Source of the DNA: an uncultured Clostridia bacterium
GTDB lineage: Bacteria; Bacillota; Clostridia; Christensenellales; Borkfalkiaceae
DNA: 64,000 bases
Assembly (NCBI GenBank): GCA_947625245.1
Contig: CANQNO010000004.1
Coordinates: 48,986 to 112,985, forward strand
Direction: 5' to 3'
Shown one piece after another: positions 41,831 through 50,435 of the stretch (position 1 is its first letter; the number at the start of each line of letters is the position of its first letter). Under the pieces are notes generated by a model that saw only the letters and a program-made list of their open reading frames with translations, ran no database searches and was not told the DNA's origin. Both the position numbers and the translations under genes were made by a program.

Positions 41831-42664
41831 TTACAATTTTATTTCGCCCGTGAACGACAATGCCGCCCTGCCGTACAGGTAAACTCCGTTTTCTCTGCAC
41901 GTCACCGAAAGGTCGCCACCCGGCAAACGCACGGTTATCCTCTCCCCCTCCGCGCACTTTCCGCAGGCAACGGCGGCGGCAGCGGCGGCGCAAGCTCCCG
42001 TGCCGCAGGCGAGAGTTTCGCCCGAACCGCGCTCCCATACCCGCGCTTCGAGCAGGCTGCGGTTTACAGCGTTTACGAATTCGACGTTTATCCTTTGAGG
42101 GAAGGCGGGGTAGTTTTCTATAGCGCCGCCCAGCAAGGGGAGATTTACCGCGGCGGGATTTTCGGTAAAGACGACGCAGTGCGGATTGCCGATATTTATC
42201 AGGGTGGCTTTAATATTTTGACCGCAGACCTGCAATGTAACGTCCGCCGCACTGCCGTGAAAGGAGGACGGGATTTTTTCGCCGTCGGATATCGGCTTGC
42301 CCATAAAAGCTTCGGCGGCGTTTACCTTACCCGAAGCGTCGAAAAAGAGCTTTACGCGCTTTATGCCAGCCCCTGTTTCCGCCGTACATTTTTCTCCCTT
42401 TACGTAGCCCAGATCGTGGGCGAGTTTGGCTATGCACCTTAAGCCGTTGCCGCACATTTCGCCCGTCGAACCGTCGGCGTTGTACATTTCCATACGGAAG
42501 TCCGCCGAAGCCGAAGGGCACAAAAGTATTAGGCCGTCGCCGCCTACCGAAAAATGTCTGTCCGAAAGCCTTACGGCAAGCTCCGACGGGTTTTGTGGGC
42601 GGGAGTGCATGCAGTCCAAAAATATATAGTCGTTGCCCGCGCCGTGCATTTTATAAAATTTCAT
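41831..42664 (-). CDS. dapF: Diaminopimelate epimerase
   Basis: A 277-residue epimerase converting LL-DAP to meso-DAP. It starts MKFYKMHGAGNDYIFLDC. The two active-site cysteines are in STGEMCGNGLRC and ETLACGTGACAA, and the first also has the NADGS block. No Shine-Dalgarno is evident before the ATG; the AT-rich upstream sequence may act as the initiation region. It is downstream of purA, from which it is separated by a strong terminator. Confidence 0.95.
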   Translation of the reverse strand: MKFYKMHGAGNDYIFLDCMHSRPQNPSELAVRLSDRHFSVGGDGLILLCPSASADFRMEMYNADGSTGEMCGNGLRCIAKLAHDLGYVKGEKCTAETGAGIKRVKLFFDASGKVNAAEAFMGKPISDGEKIPSSFHGSAADVTLQVCGQNIKATLINIGNPHCVVFTENPAAVNLPLLGGAIENYPAFPQRINVEFVNAVNRSLLEARVWERGSGETLACGTGACAAAAAAVACGKCAEGERITVRLPGGDLSVTCRENGVYLYGRAALSFTGEIKL

Positions 42665-42709
42665 AGTATATAATCTATGCCGCGCCGCTTTGAAAGTTGT
42701 TTGAAATAT

Positions 42710-42742
42710 AAGAAAGCCGCCCGCGCGTTCCGCGCGGGCGGC
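42710..42742 (-). terminator. Terminator of purA
   Basis: A 12-bp perfect stem (42716-42727, 42731-42742) around TTC. On the minus strand it is followed by TTTCTTATATTT, about 45 bases past the purA stop. Confidence 0.85.
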
Positions 42743-42787
42743 AAGGTTTTTAATTGAATATCCGGTTATTTCTTTATACGGCTTATT

Positions 42788-44068
42788 TCAGTACATCACT
42801 ATGTACGCGTCGCGTTCGGCGCCTACGGATACGTACTTGATTTTGCATTCGCAGAGCTTTTCGATAAGGGCAATGTAGTCGAGGGCTTCTTTGGGCAAAT
42901 CTTCCTTTTTGCGGCATTTTGAAATGTCGCAGTTCCAGCCCTTCACCTTTTCGAACACGGGCTTGCAGTCTTCGAGCACGTCCGTGAACGGGAATTCGTC
43001 CGTCTCCTTGCCGTCGAGCATATAGCGGGTGCAGATTTCTATTTCCTTATAGCTGTCGAGCACGTCGAGTTTGGTGAGAGCTATCTCATCCGCGCCCTGA
43101 CAGCGTATGCCGTAACGCGAAGCGACCGCGTCGAAAGGTCCCACTCTTCTGGGTCTGCCCGTCGCCGCGCCGTATTCGCCGCCCAGCTCTCTTAATTTTT
43201 CAGCCTTTTCGCCGAAATATTCGCAGGTGAAAGGTCCGCCGCCTACGCAACTCGAATAAGCCTTCATTATGCCTATCGAATTGTCAAGTTTGAGATTGGG
43301 TATGCCCGCGCCTATCGGGGCATAGGCGGATATGGTGGACGACGACGAAGTGTAAGGCACTATGCCGTAATCGATATCGCGGAGAGCGCCCAACTGGGCT
43401 TCGAACATTATGCTTTTGCCCGCCTTGTGCGCCGCGTTGAGATATGCGCCCGTATCGGTTATGTACTCCCTCAAAGGCGCGCCGTACGTTTCGAAATACT
43501 CTATCATGTCCTCGGTCTTAACGGGGTCGAAACCGTAAGCCTTTATGGTCATGTTCTTCCAGGCGACTATGTCGGGAATACGGCTGTACAAAAGCCTTGT
43601 GTTGAGCAGTTCGCCCATGCGGAAAGCCTTTTTCATGTACTTGTCGGCATAGACGGGCGCAATGCCGCGGCGGGTGGAGCCGTAAGGCTTGCCCGTGGCT
43701 TTGGTGAGCCTGTCTTCTTCCATTATGTCCTGCAAGACGTTGTAGGGCATGGTTATAACCGCTTTGTCGCTTATTTTAAGGTTTTGGGGGGTGATCTTTA
43801 TCCCCGCGGCGCGGAGTTTTTCCATTTCGCCGCACAGATGCTTGATGTCTATGACCATACCGCAGCCCATTACGTTTACGACGTTTTCGCGCAGAATTCC
43901 CGAAGGCAACAGATTGAGTATAAACTTGCCCTTTTCGTTGATGACCGTATGCCCCGCGTTGTTGCCGCCCTGATAGCGGCAGACGACGTCGAACTTTTCG
44001 GACAGCAAATCTACCATTCTGCCCTTGCCTTCGTCGCCCCAATTGATTCCACAAATACTTGTAAGCAT
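42788..44068 (-). CDS. purA: Adenylosuccinate synthetase
   Basis: A 426-residue enzyme that makes adenylosuccinate from IMP, aspartate and GTP. The P-loop GDEGKG is at residues 11-16, with GGNNAGHTV near 35-43, GSTRRGI at about 129-135 and the CVGGGPFTCE block; the C-terminal GTP base-recognition region is present. It is full length. AAGGAA lies about eight bases before the ATG. It has a near-consensus promoter upstream and a strong terminator downstream, so it is a single-gene unit. Confidence 0.97.
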   Translation of the reverse strand: MLTSICGINWGDEGKGRMVDLLSEKFDVVCRYQGGNNAGHTVINEKGKFILNLLPSGILRENVVNVMGCGMVIDIKHLCGEMEKLRAAGIKITPQNLKISDKAVITMPYNVLQDIMEEDRLTKATGKPYGSTRRGIAPVYADKYMKKAFRMGELLNTRLLYSRIPDIVAWKNMTIKAYGFDPVKTEDMIEYFETYGAPLREYITDTGAYLNAAHKAGKSIMFEAQLGALRDIDYGIVPYTSSSSTISAYAPIGAGIPNLKLDNSIGIMKAYSSCVGGGPFTCEYFGEKAEKLRELGGEYGAATGRPRRVGPFDAVASRYGIRCQGADEIALTKLDVLDSYKEIEICTRYMLDGKETDEFPFTDVLEDCKPVFEKVKGWNCDISKCRKKEDLPKEALDYIALIEKLCECKIKYVSVGAERDAYIVMY

Positions 44069-44116
44069 TTTTTACGTTCCTTAAAACAGATTTTATTTCC
44101 CTAAGCGGCTTAAATC

Positions 44117-44145
44117 ATTATATTATAAAAAGCCGTGCAAGTCAA
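44117..44145 (-). promoter_or_regulatory. Sigma-A promoter of purA
   Basis: On the minus strand TTGACT (44140-44145) and TATAAT (44117-44122) are 17 bases apart. The -35 touches the dinB stop codon. Confidence 0.75.
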
Positions 44146-45452
44146 GAATTTTTGTCGTCCCTGTCCTCGAAGGCGGCAGGTTTTATGACGTGGGAGTTTT
44201 TTATGTCGTTGCGCATGTCCGACGGGTCCTCGGCGACTATGCCGCGCTGGAGTTTGTCGTAACCGTGCTTTTTGCGGATTTCGTCCACCGCCCTTTCCAC
44301 CGCTTCGAGCTTTTTGTAATTGCCGAAACTCTCGTCAAAGGTCATTTGGGATTCGCCGTTGTCAAAGCCCGAAACGGTGACGCCCAAAGCCCGCACCTTA
44401 AAGGGAGGTTTTACGTTTTCCTTAAAAAGTTCGAAGGCGTGGCGGGCGATTTCCGAACACAGCGCCGTATGCCGCACCTTTTTTTGCACAGATATGCTGT
44501 TCAGGTTGCCGTCGCGCACCCACAGGTGCACGGTGTCGGCAAGCCCCTGCCCCGTCTCGCGCAGACGGGCGGCGACGCTTTCGGACAGGACGTACAGCCT
44601 GCGCTCCACAATCTTTAAACTTTCGATATCTTCGGGATAGGTGGAAGAATTGCCTATGGACTTGTATTCACGCTTGTCGTCCATGTGCTTTACCGGTTCG
44701 TCGTCGCAGCCGCGGGCATACTTTAAAAGGGTTTCGCCTACTTTCCCGAAAGCGCTTATAATCTTTCCGTCGTCGGCGGCGGCAAGCCTGCCTATCGTCG
44801 TAAGCCCCATGCCGCGCAGTTTGGCGGTAGTAGCTTTGCCCACGTACAGCAGATCTTCGACGGGCAAGCCGTCCACCACCTGCTTAAAATTCAAAAAGGA
44901 GATTACCGAAGTGCCGTCGGGTTTTTTGAGGTCGCTCCCGAGTTTTGCAAACACTTTATTGAACGAAACCCCGCACGAAACGGTCAATTTAAGCTCACGT
45001 TTCACCTCTTCGCGGATCATATCGCCCAAAAAACGGAGATATTCGTCCGAAAAGTGCTTTTCGCCGTCCCGCTCTTCGTACATATGCTCAAATTTCGGAA
45101 AGACGAGAGTGGAACCCGTAACGTCCAGCCAGCACTCGTCTATGCCGAACCCCTCTATGAGGTCGGTATACCGCGCGTAAACAGAACGGACTTTGCGGGA
45201 GTACTCCATATATTTGTCGAAATGGGGCGGCACCACTATAATGCCGGGGCACTTCTTCTGCGCCTGCCAGACGGTGTCGCCCGTCTTTACGCCGAAACGC
45301 TTTGCTTCTTCGCTCTTTGCGAGTACTATGCCCTTGCGCTCTTCCTTGTTTCCGCAAACCGCGACGGGCTTGCCCGAAAGCGACGGGTTTGACAGCCGCT
45401 CCACGGACGCGTAAAAATTATTTAAATCGGAGTGAATTACGATCCGTTCCAT
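44142..45452 (-). CDS. dinB: Y-family DNA polymerase IV
   Basis: A 436-residue translesion polymerase. Start ATG at 45452 gives the normal N-terminus MERIVIHSDLNNFYASVE, with the first catalytic Asp in HSDLNNF; the second site is GIDECWLDVT with Asp-Glu. The little-finger domain occupies about 240-345. The C-terminal 75 residues are charged and probably flexible, with no clear clamp-binding box noticed. It lies four bases after aroA and has no Shine-Dalgarno of its own, so it depends on upstream translation. No SOS (LexA/DinR) operator was seen just upstream. Confidence 0.94.
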   Translation of the reverse strand: MERIVIHSDLNNFYASVERLSNPSLSGKPVAVCGNKEERKGIVLAKSEEAKRFGVKTGDTVWQAQKKCPGIIVVPPHFDKYMEYSRKVRSVYARYTDLIEGFGIDECWLDVTGSTLVFPKFEHMYEERDGEKHFSDEYLRFLGDMIREEVKRELKLTVSCGVSFNKVFAKLGSDLKKPDGTSVISFLNFKQVVDGLPVEDLLYVGKATTAKLRGMGLTTIGRLAAADDGKIISAFGKVGETLLKYARGCDDEPVKHMDDKREYKSIGNSSTYPEDIESLKIVERRLYVLSESVAARLRETGQGLADTVHLWVRDGNLNSISVQKKVRHTALCSEIARHAFELFKENVKPPFKVRALGVTVSGFDNGESQMTFDESFGNYKKLEAVERAVDEIRKKHGYDKLQRGIVAEDPSDMRNDIKNSHVIKPAAFEDRDDKNS

Positions 45453-45456
45453 AAAT

Positions 45457-46683
45457 TTATTTTGTAAGTTCGGCGCAAACACCTTCAAGCGTCTTAAAAA
45501 AGCCGCCGAAAGATTTTTCAACCGATTCGGCTTCGGCTATTTCCACGCCCCCAGCTCTTAGCCCCGTTATTGCAAAAGCCATTGCCGCGCGGTGGTCGCC
45601 GAAAGAGTTTATAAGCGCGCCGTGAGGTTGGGCGGGATAAATTTTTACCCCGTCGCAGGTGACCGTGCAGGGCACTCCCATAGCCGAAAGATTGACCTGT
45701 ATGGCGTTTAAGCGGTCGCACTCCTGCTTTTTTATATGCCGCACACCGTAAATAAATGTGGGCTTTTCAAAAAAAGGAGCTATTGCGGCAAGCGTTAGGG
45801 TCTGGTCGGGGAAAGCCGACATATCCGCCTCCCCGCCGTTGAAATTCTTTAAAAAATTTATAAAGCCCGCGTCGCACTGCAAGCTGTTTTGGGGCAGGTT
45901 TTCAACCTTTATGTCGGCGCCCAAAATTTTGTTTGCCGCATAAAAATAGCAAGCCGACGAGAAGTCAGGCTCTATAAGGTATTCGGCGGGCGAAAGACCG
46001 CCGCTTACTGTATATTTACCATCCTGCTTTTCGGCTTTGCCGCCGAAAGCGCGAATGACCTGAGCCGTCATTTCGGCATATTGCATGGGGTGGCTGCCCG
46101 CGTAACGTATTTCCACGGAACCCGCCGCCGACGCCGCGAGCATAAGTGCGGACAAAAACTGGCTGCTTTCCGTAACGTCGGTGCACAGCTTTAAGCCGCG
46201 CCAGCCCTTTACAAACAACCCGTTGCCGCGTATTTTAAGCGGGAATTTGCCGTCCGTGCAAAAAATTTGCGCGCCCGCCGCCGCGAGGCTTTCTATCAGC
46301 GGCTTTACGGGGCGTTCCCGCATCTGCTTTGAACAGTCTACAACGTACTCGCCGTCCGAAAAGGCGCAGAGCGCGGTTATAAAGCGCGCCGCGGAGCCCG
46401 AAGAACAGGCGTTTAAAGTTGCGCTCTTTTGCGGAAAATCCCCGCCGCAACCTTCCACATAGGCGCTGTCGCCGCACACTCTTATTTTGACGCCGAGCCC
46501 TTTAAGGCAGTTTATAAGCGCGCGGCTGTCCCCGCACGAAGATATGTTGCGGAGCACGGAGACGCCGCGGGCGAGCGCGGCGCAGACGAGGGCGCGAGCC
46601 GTGATGCTTTTGGAGCCCGTAACGCGGACGGTTGCGCTTTTATTTTTGATTTTATTGTAAATTGAGGGAACCTTGTAGATCAT
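45457..46683 (-). CDS. aroA: 5-enolpyruvylshikimate-3-phosphate synthase
   Basis: A 408-residue shikimate-pathway enzyme. The ATG at 46683 overlaps the stop of the U32 protease-family gene (ATGA). Key blocks are GSKSITARAL (the phosphate-binding Lys-Ser), EPDFSSACYF, DQTLTLAA and GDHRAAMAFA. The usual NAGTAMR loop reads SSGSAAR, and RxxKESDR reads KKQECDRL, so it is a divergent member; the essential Lys, Asp, Glu and Arg positions I could align look kept. Other shikimate genes are not in the window. Confidence 0.92.
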   Translation of the reverse strand: MIYKVPSIYNKIKNKSATVRVTGSKSITARALVCAALARGVSVLRNISSCGDSRALINCLKGLGVKIRVCGDSAYVEGCGGDFPQKSATLNACSSGSAARFITALCAFSDGEYVVDCSKQMRERPVKPLIESLAAAGAQIFCTDGKFPLKIRGNGLFVKGWRGLKLCTDVTESSQFLSALMLAASAAGSVEIRYAGSHPMQYAEMTAQVIRAFGGKAEKQDGKYTVSGGLSPAEYLIEPDFSSACYFYAANKILGADIKVENLPQNSLQCDAGFINFLKNFNGGEADMSAFPDQTLTLAAIAPFFEKPTFIYGVRHIKKQECDRLNAIQVNLSAMGVPCTVTCDGVKIYPAQPHGALINSFGDHRAAMAFAITGLRAGGVEIAEAESVEKSFGGFFKTLEGVCAELTK

Positions 46684-47876
46684 ACTCCCTTTCTGCGGCG
46701 GAGAATATCGCCCGCCGAAAGCTTGTACGGGCAGGGCACGGTATATATCTCCTGCACGAGTTTGCAGTCCTTTACCTCTTCGCCGGAGCTTGTAAAAGCC
46801 TGTTTTACCACAAAAGATTTTGAAAATCCGCCGTGCGGCGCGAGGATTTCGAGCACGTCGCCCACTTTGAAACGCCCGCGCATTTCTATTTTTGCGCAAC
46901 CGTTTTCGTAACCCGTGACGTTGCCTATGTAATCGCAGTCGCCCTTTGCGAGGCTGTCTGCGTAATTTATGGTATTTGCGTTTTTGCCGAAAGCGTACGC
47001 CGTGGTGTAATCGCGGTGGAAGGCGGTTGTAAGTTCCCTTTCCACCACGTCGGAATACCCGCCGTCCATACACCTGCGGTAAGCGTTTATCACCGTTGCG
47101 AGGTAGTACTCGCTCTTCATCCTGCCCTCTATTTTAAAGGAGCTTATGCCCGCCTTTTCCATTTGGGGGAGATAGGCGCTCATATTCAAATCTTTGGAGT
47201 TGAGGATATAGGCGCCCCTGTCGTCCTCCTCCACGTCAAGAAGTCCGCTGTCGGAGAGCTCGTCCGACTTTCTTATCGAGTATTTCCAGCGGCATGCCTG
47301 CACGCACTCGCCGCGGTTGCCCGGTCTGTTTGCAAGGTAGTCCGAAAGAAAGCACCTGCCCGAATAGGAAATGCACATTGCGCCGTGGACGAAAGCTTCC
47401 AGCTCTATTCCGGGCACAAAATCATGGATTTCGGCTATTTCCGAAAGGGAAAGCTCGCGGGCGAGAATTATCCTGTCCGCGCCCTGTTCCTTCCAGAATT
47501 CAGCGGCGTATTTGTTGGTTATGTTGGCTTGCGTGGAGATATGCACTTTAAGCCCGGGGGCGGACTTTTTTGCGGCGTAAAATACCCCGCTGTCCGAAAT
47601 TATTGCGGCGTCCGCGCCCGCTTTATACAAAAAGGCAAAATAATCTTCCATGAGGGAAAGATCGGCGTTTTTGGCAAAGATGTTTGCAGTTACGTACACT
47701 TTTTTACCTGCGGAGTGGGCGTACTCTATGCCACGCTCGAGTTCGTCGCGGGTGAAATTGTCGGCAAAGGAGCGCAAAGAGAAATCCTTGCCGCCGATGT
47801 ACGCCGCGTCCGCGCCGAAGTAGAAAGCCGTTTTGAGTTTTGAAAAATTGCCCGCAGGCGCCAATAATTCAGCCAT
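46680..47876 (-). CDS. trhP: U32-family tRNA U34 hydroxylation protein TrhP
   Basis: A 398-residue peptidase-U32-fold protein. It has the family N-terminus ELLAPAGNFSKLKTAF, HISTQANITN, and the Cys-rich signature GRCFLSDYLANRPGNRGEC with further cysteines (QACRW) that likely carry an Fe-S cluster. In Bacillus and E. coli such proteins (YrrN/YrrO, YegQ) form 5-hydroxyuridine at tRNA position 34 from prephenate. The next gene upstream in the operon is a TrmR-like methyltransferase, which acts on that product, strongly supporting the assignment over a collagenase-type role. Confidence 0.88.
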   Translation of the reverse strand: MAELLAPAGNFSKLKTAFYFGADAAYIGGKDFSLRSFADNFTRDELERGIEYAHSAGKKVYVTANIFAKNADLSLMEDYFAFLYKAGADAAIISDSGVFYAAKKSAPGLKVHISTQANITNKYAAEFWKEQGADRIILARELSLSEIAEIHDFVPGIELEAFVHGAMCISYSGRCFLSDYLANRPGNRGECVQACRWKYSIRKSDELSDSGLLDVEEDDRGAYILNSKDLNMSAYLPQMEKAGISSFKIEGRMKSEYYLATVINAYRRCMDGGYSDVVERELTTAFHRDYTTAYAFGKNANTINYADSLAKGDCDYIGNVTGYENGCAKIEMRGRFKVGDVLEILAPHGGFSKSFVVKQAFTSSGEEVKDCKLVQEIYTVPCPYKLSAGDILRRRKGV

Positions 47877-47906
47877 AACCCTACACGTTCCGTGATTTTT
47901 TGATGT

Positions 47907-48569
47907 TTATACCTTTACAGACATGGCAAGACCGTTGCCTATGTTTATCACCGCGGTCCTGAGTTCCTTATCATTTAAAACGGCGTTTAAATACTCCTCG
48001 ACATGTTGCACCAGCATTTTGCGCTTGGGCGGGATCTCCCTTTCGCCCGAAACATAGCCGAAAAGCAGCACGTCGTCGGCAAGCAACGTACCGCCCCGCC
48101 TTAAAAGCCGCTTTAATACGGGGAGATATTTTACGTACTGCACTTTGGGTCCGTCCAAAAATATGAAGTCGTACTCGCCCGTAATCGTGGGCAAAACTTC
48201 AGCCGCGTCGCCCAAAATTGCCGTTACGTGTTGAGTTTTGCCGAAATTTTTAAAGTTTTCGAGCGCTTCCGCATAAAACTTTTCGTTCTTCTCAATAGTG
48301 GTCACGCGGGCATTTGCGCAAGCGTTCAGCATTACCGTGGCGGACACCCCCACAGCGGTGCCCACTTCGAGAATTTCGCGCGGGTCAAGCGCGGAGACGA
48401 GGGCGCTTAAAAAGGTGAGCGTTTCCCTGCCGCATACGGGTATTTCCCTTTCGTTGGCAAGCTTTATTACTCTTTCGGTTTCCCCCGAAAACACAGCCCT
48501 GTTAAACCGCGCGGTAGGGGTCTGTCTTTCCCCTTCTGCGGTGTTGAAATGCGCGTAATCGTACCCCAT
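47907..48569 (-). CDS. trmR: SAM-dependent O-methyltransferase, TrmR-like (tRNA ho5U34)
   Basis: A 220-residue class-I methyltransferase of the catechol-O-methyltransferase-like group. SAM motif ILEVGTAVGVSA is near residues 65-76, TTIEKNEKF follows, and the metal-binding block YDFIFLDGPK and LLADDVL carries the Asp ligands. Bacillus TrmR (YrrM) makes 5-methoxyuridine from the 5-hydroxyuridine produced by TrhP, and the genes are adjacent there as here. The gap to RNase J is two bases and to trhP 30 bases. Confidence 0.88.
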   Translation of the reverse strand: MGYDYAHFNTAEGERQTPTARFNRAVFSGETERVIKLANEREIPVCGRETLTFLSALVSALDPREILEVGTAVGVSATVMLNACANARVTTIEKNEKFYAEALENFKNFGKTQHVTAILGDAAEVLPTITGEYDFIFLDGPKVQYVKYLPVLKRLLRRGGTLLADDVLLFGYVSGEREIPPKRKMLVQHVEEYLNAVLNDKELRTAVINIGNGLAMSVKV

Positions 48570-48571
48570 AT

Positions 48572-50386
48572 CTATATTTCCACCACTACGGGCACTATCA
48601 TGGGCGATTGTTTGGTCTTTTTGTAGAGATAATTTTTAAGGCTGCGCTTTATTACTCTTTTAAGCTCGTCTATGTCGCCGCGGTATAAATCGTAACCGGA
48701 GATGGCGCGGTCTATCACCTCGCGCATTTCCTTGTTGTAGTCGCGGTGGAAGTCAAAGACAAACCCACGGGAATTTATTGCGGGCTCGCCTATAACGGTG
48801 TTCCCCGAAACGGCGACAGAAACTATGAATAAACCCTCGGCGGACAGCTGGCGCCTGTCCTCTATTACGGTGGAAGCTTTTTCGTCCTCTATCCCCTCGC
48901 CGTCTATCAGCCTGCTGCCCGAAGGCACGTCCTCCAATCTTTTAAGACCGCCCGACATGGTGACTTCCACGCAGTTGCCTATATCGGGAATTAAGATACG
49001 GCTTTGCGGAAGCCCCAGTTCCGCGGCGAGGTCGGCGTGTTTTTTAAGATGCCTGTATTCGCCGTGGACGGGTATGAAATAGGCGGGTTTGAGCAGATTG
49101 TGGATAATTTTGTGCTCTTCGCGGCAGGCGTGTCCCGAAACGTGGATATTGCGGAGGCTTTCGTATACGACGTCCGCGCCCTTGCGGTAGAGGTTGTCTA
49201 TCGTCTTATAAATAAATTTTTCGTTGCCCGGAATAGGCGAAGCAGATATTATGACAGTGTCGTTTTCGCCCACCGCTACGTTGGGATAATCCCCCGCCGC
49301 CATCCTCGTCAGGGCGCTCATGGGTTCGCCCTGACTGCCCGTGGAGACTATCACTATTTCGCCGTCGCGCAGATTTTTTATTTTAGAAGCGTCCACAAGG
49401 ACGTCGGCGGGAATTTTAAGTTCGCCCAACTTCTCCGCCGCATCCACTACGTTAAGCATACTGCGCCCCGAAAGCGCGACTTTCCTCTTGTGCTTTACGG
49501 CAAGGTCTACTATCTGTTGCAGCCTGTGCACGTTGGAAGCGAAAGTGGCGATGATTATCCTGCGGCGATAATTTTCGGCGAACAGCCTGTCGAGGGTGGA
49601 ACCCACTACCGTTTCGCTCATGGTGTAGCCGGGGCGCTCGATATTCGTGCTCTCGCCCAAATACAGCAATACACCCTCTCTGCCTATATCGGCTATGGTT
49701 TTAAGGTCTATGGGACTTCCCGCTACGGGAGTCAAGTCTATTTTGAAATCCCCGCTGTGGAATATTACCCCCTGCGGAGTTTTTACAGCCAGAGCGAGAG
49801 AACCCGCTATGGAGTGGTTTACATTTATAAAACGCACCGAAAAACAGCCCAAGTTCAAAGTCTGGCCGGGTGAAACCACCTGCATGCGCACGTCGTTTAT
49901 GCGGTGTTCGCGGAGCTTGTTGTCCACGAGCGCAAGGGTGAGCCGCGTACCAATTACAGGGATTTTAAGTTCGTTCAAAAGATAGGGAACGCCGCCGATA
50001 TGGTCCTCGTGGCCGTGGGTAAGTATCAGCCCGCGCACCTTTTCGGCATTGTCCAGAAGATAGGTTATGTCGGGCACCACAAGGTCGAACCCCGGGGTCT
50101 CCTCTGTGGGGAATATCGCGCCCGCGTCTATAATTATTATGTCGTCGCCGCACTCTATTGCGGTCATGTTTTTGCCTATTTCGCCCACGCCGCCCAAAAA
50201 TACTATTTTTACGGGCTTGCCCCTTACGGGCTTTTGCGTTGACCTGCGGCGGTTGTCCGCGCCCTTTTTTACGGCGGCGCCGCGCACGGTTTTGGAAGGT
50301 TGTGCCGTAGCGGCATAACCGTGCGGGGGAAACGCGCGTTCCTGTTTTACGCCGTTCCCGCCGTATAATGTCTTTTTATTTTCCAA
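48572..50386 (-). CDS. rnj: Ribonuclease J
   Basis: A 604-residue endo/5'-exoribonuclease central to mRNA decay and rRNA maturation. The metallo-beta-lactamase core has FLGGVGEIGKN, LTHGHEDHIGG (zinc site), HSGDFK and the beta-CASP region with GSQGEP and VHGEYRH; a C-terminal domain follows. I place the start at TTG 50386, because AAAGG lies seven bases upstream; the reading frame extends further but has no ribosome site. Residues 1-60 are a basic, Gln/Arg/Ala-rich extension not seen in the core family, possibly RNA-binding. A GC-rich hairpin lies 20 bases before the start. Confidence 0.93.
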   Translation of the reverse strand: MENKKTLYGGNGVKQERAFPPHGYAATAQPSKTVRGAAVKKGADNRRRSTQKPVRGKPVKIVFLGGVGEIGKNMTAIECGDDIIIIDAGAIFPTEETPGFDLVVPDITYLLDNAEKVRGLILTHGHEDHIGGVPYLLNELKIPVIGTRLTLALVDNKLREHRINDVRMQVVSPGQTLNLGCFSVRFINVNHSIAGSLALAVKTPQGVIFHSGDFKIDLTPVAGSPIDLKTIADIGREGVLLYLGESTNIERPGYTMSETVVGSTLDRLFAENYRRRIIIATFASNVHRLQQIVDLAVKHKRKVALSGRSMLNVVDAAEKLGELKIPADVLVDASKIKNLRDGEIVIVSTGSQGEPMSALTRMAAGDYPNVAVGENDTVIISASPIPGNEKFIYKTIDNLYRKGADVVYESLRNIHVSGHACREEHKIIHNLLKPAYFIPVHGEYRHLKKHADLAAELGLPQSRILIPDIGNCVEVTMSGGLKRLEDVPSGSRLIDGEGIEDEKASTVIEDRRQLSAEGLFIVSVAVSGNTVIGEPAINSRGFVFDFHRDYNKEMREVIDRAISGYDLYRGDIDELKRVIKRSLKNYLYKKTKQSPMIVPVVVEI

Positions 50387-50406
50387 AATTACACCTTTCA
50401 AGATAA

Positions 50407-50429
50407 GCGGGGGTATTTTCAACCCCCGC
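50407..50429 (-). other. Hairpin in front of RNase J
   Basis: An 8-bp perfect stem GCGGGGGT with its complement around seven bases, between the stop of the upstream gene and the rnj ribosome site. The T-run after it is weak (TTATCTT), so it may be an attenuator, or a cleavage or regulatory site in the rnj leader. Confidence 0.55.
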
Positions 50430-50435
50430 GATATT

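Noticed and set aside
46684-47073. Extended start of aroA, giving about 130 extra residues
   Set aside because: The extra part is out-of-frame translation of the trhP gene (Arg-rich, low complexity); the ATG overlapping the trhP stop is the natural start.
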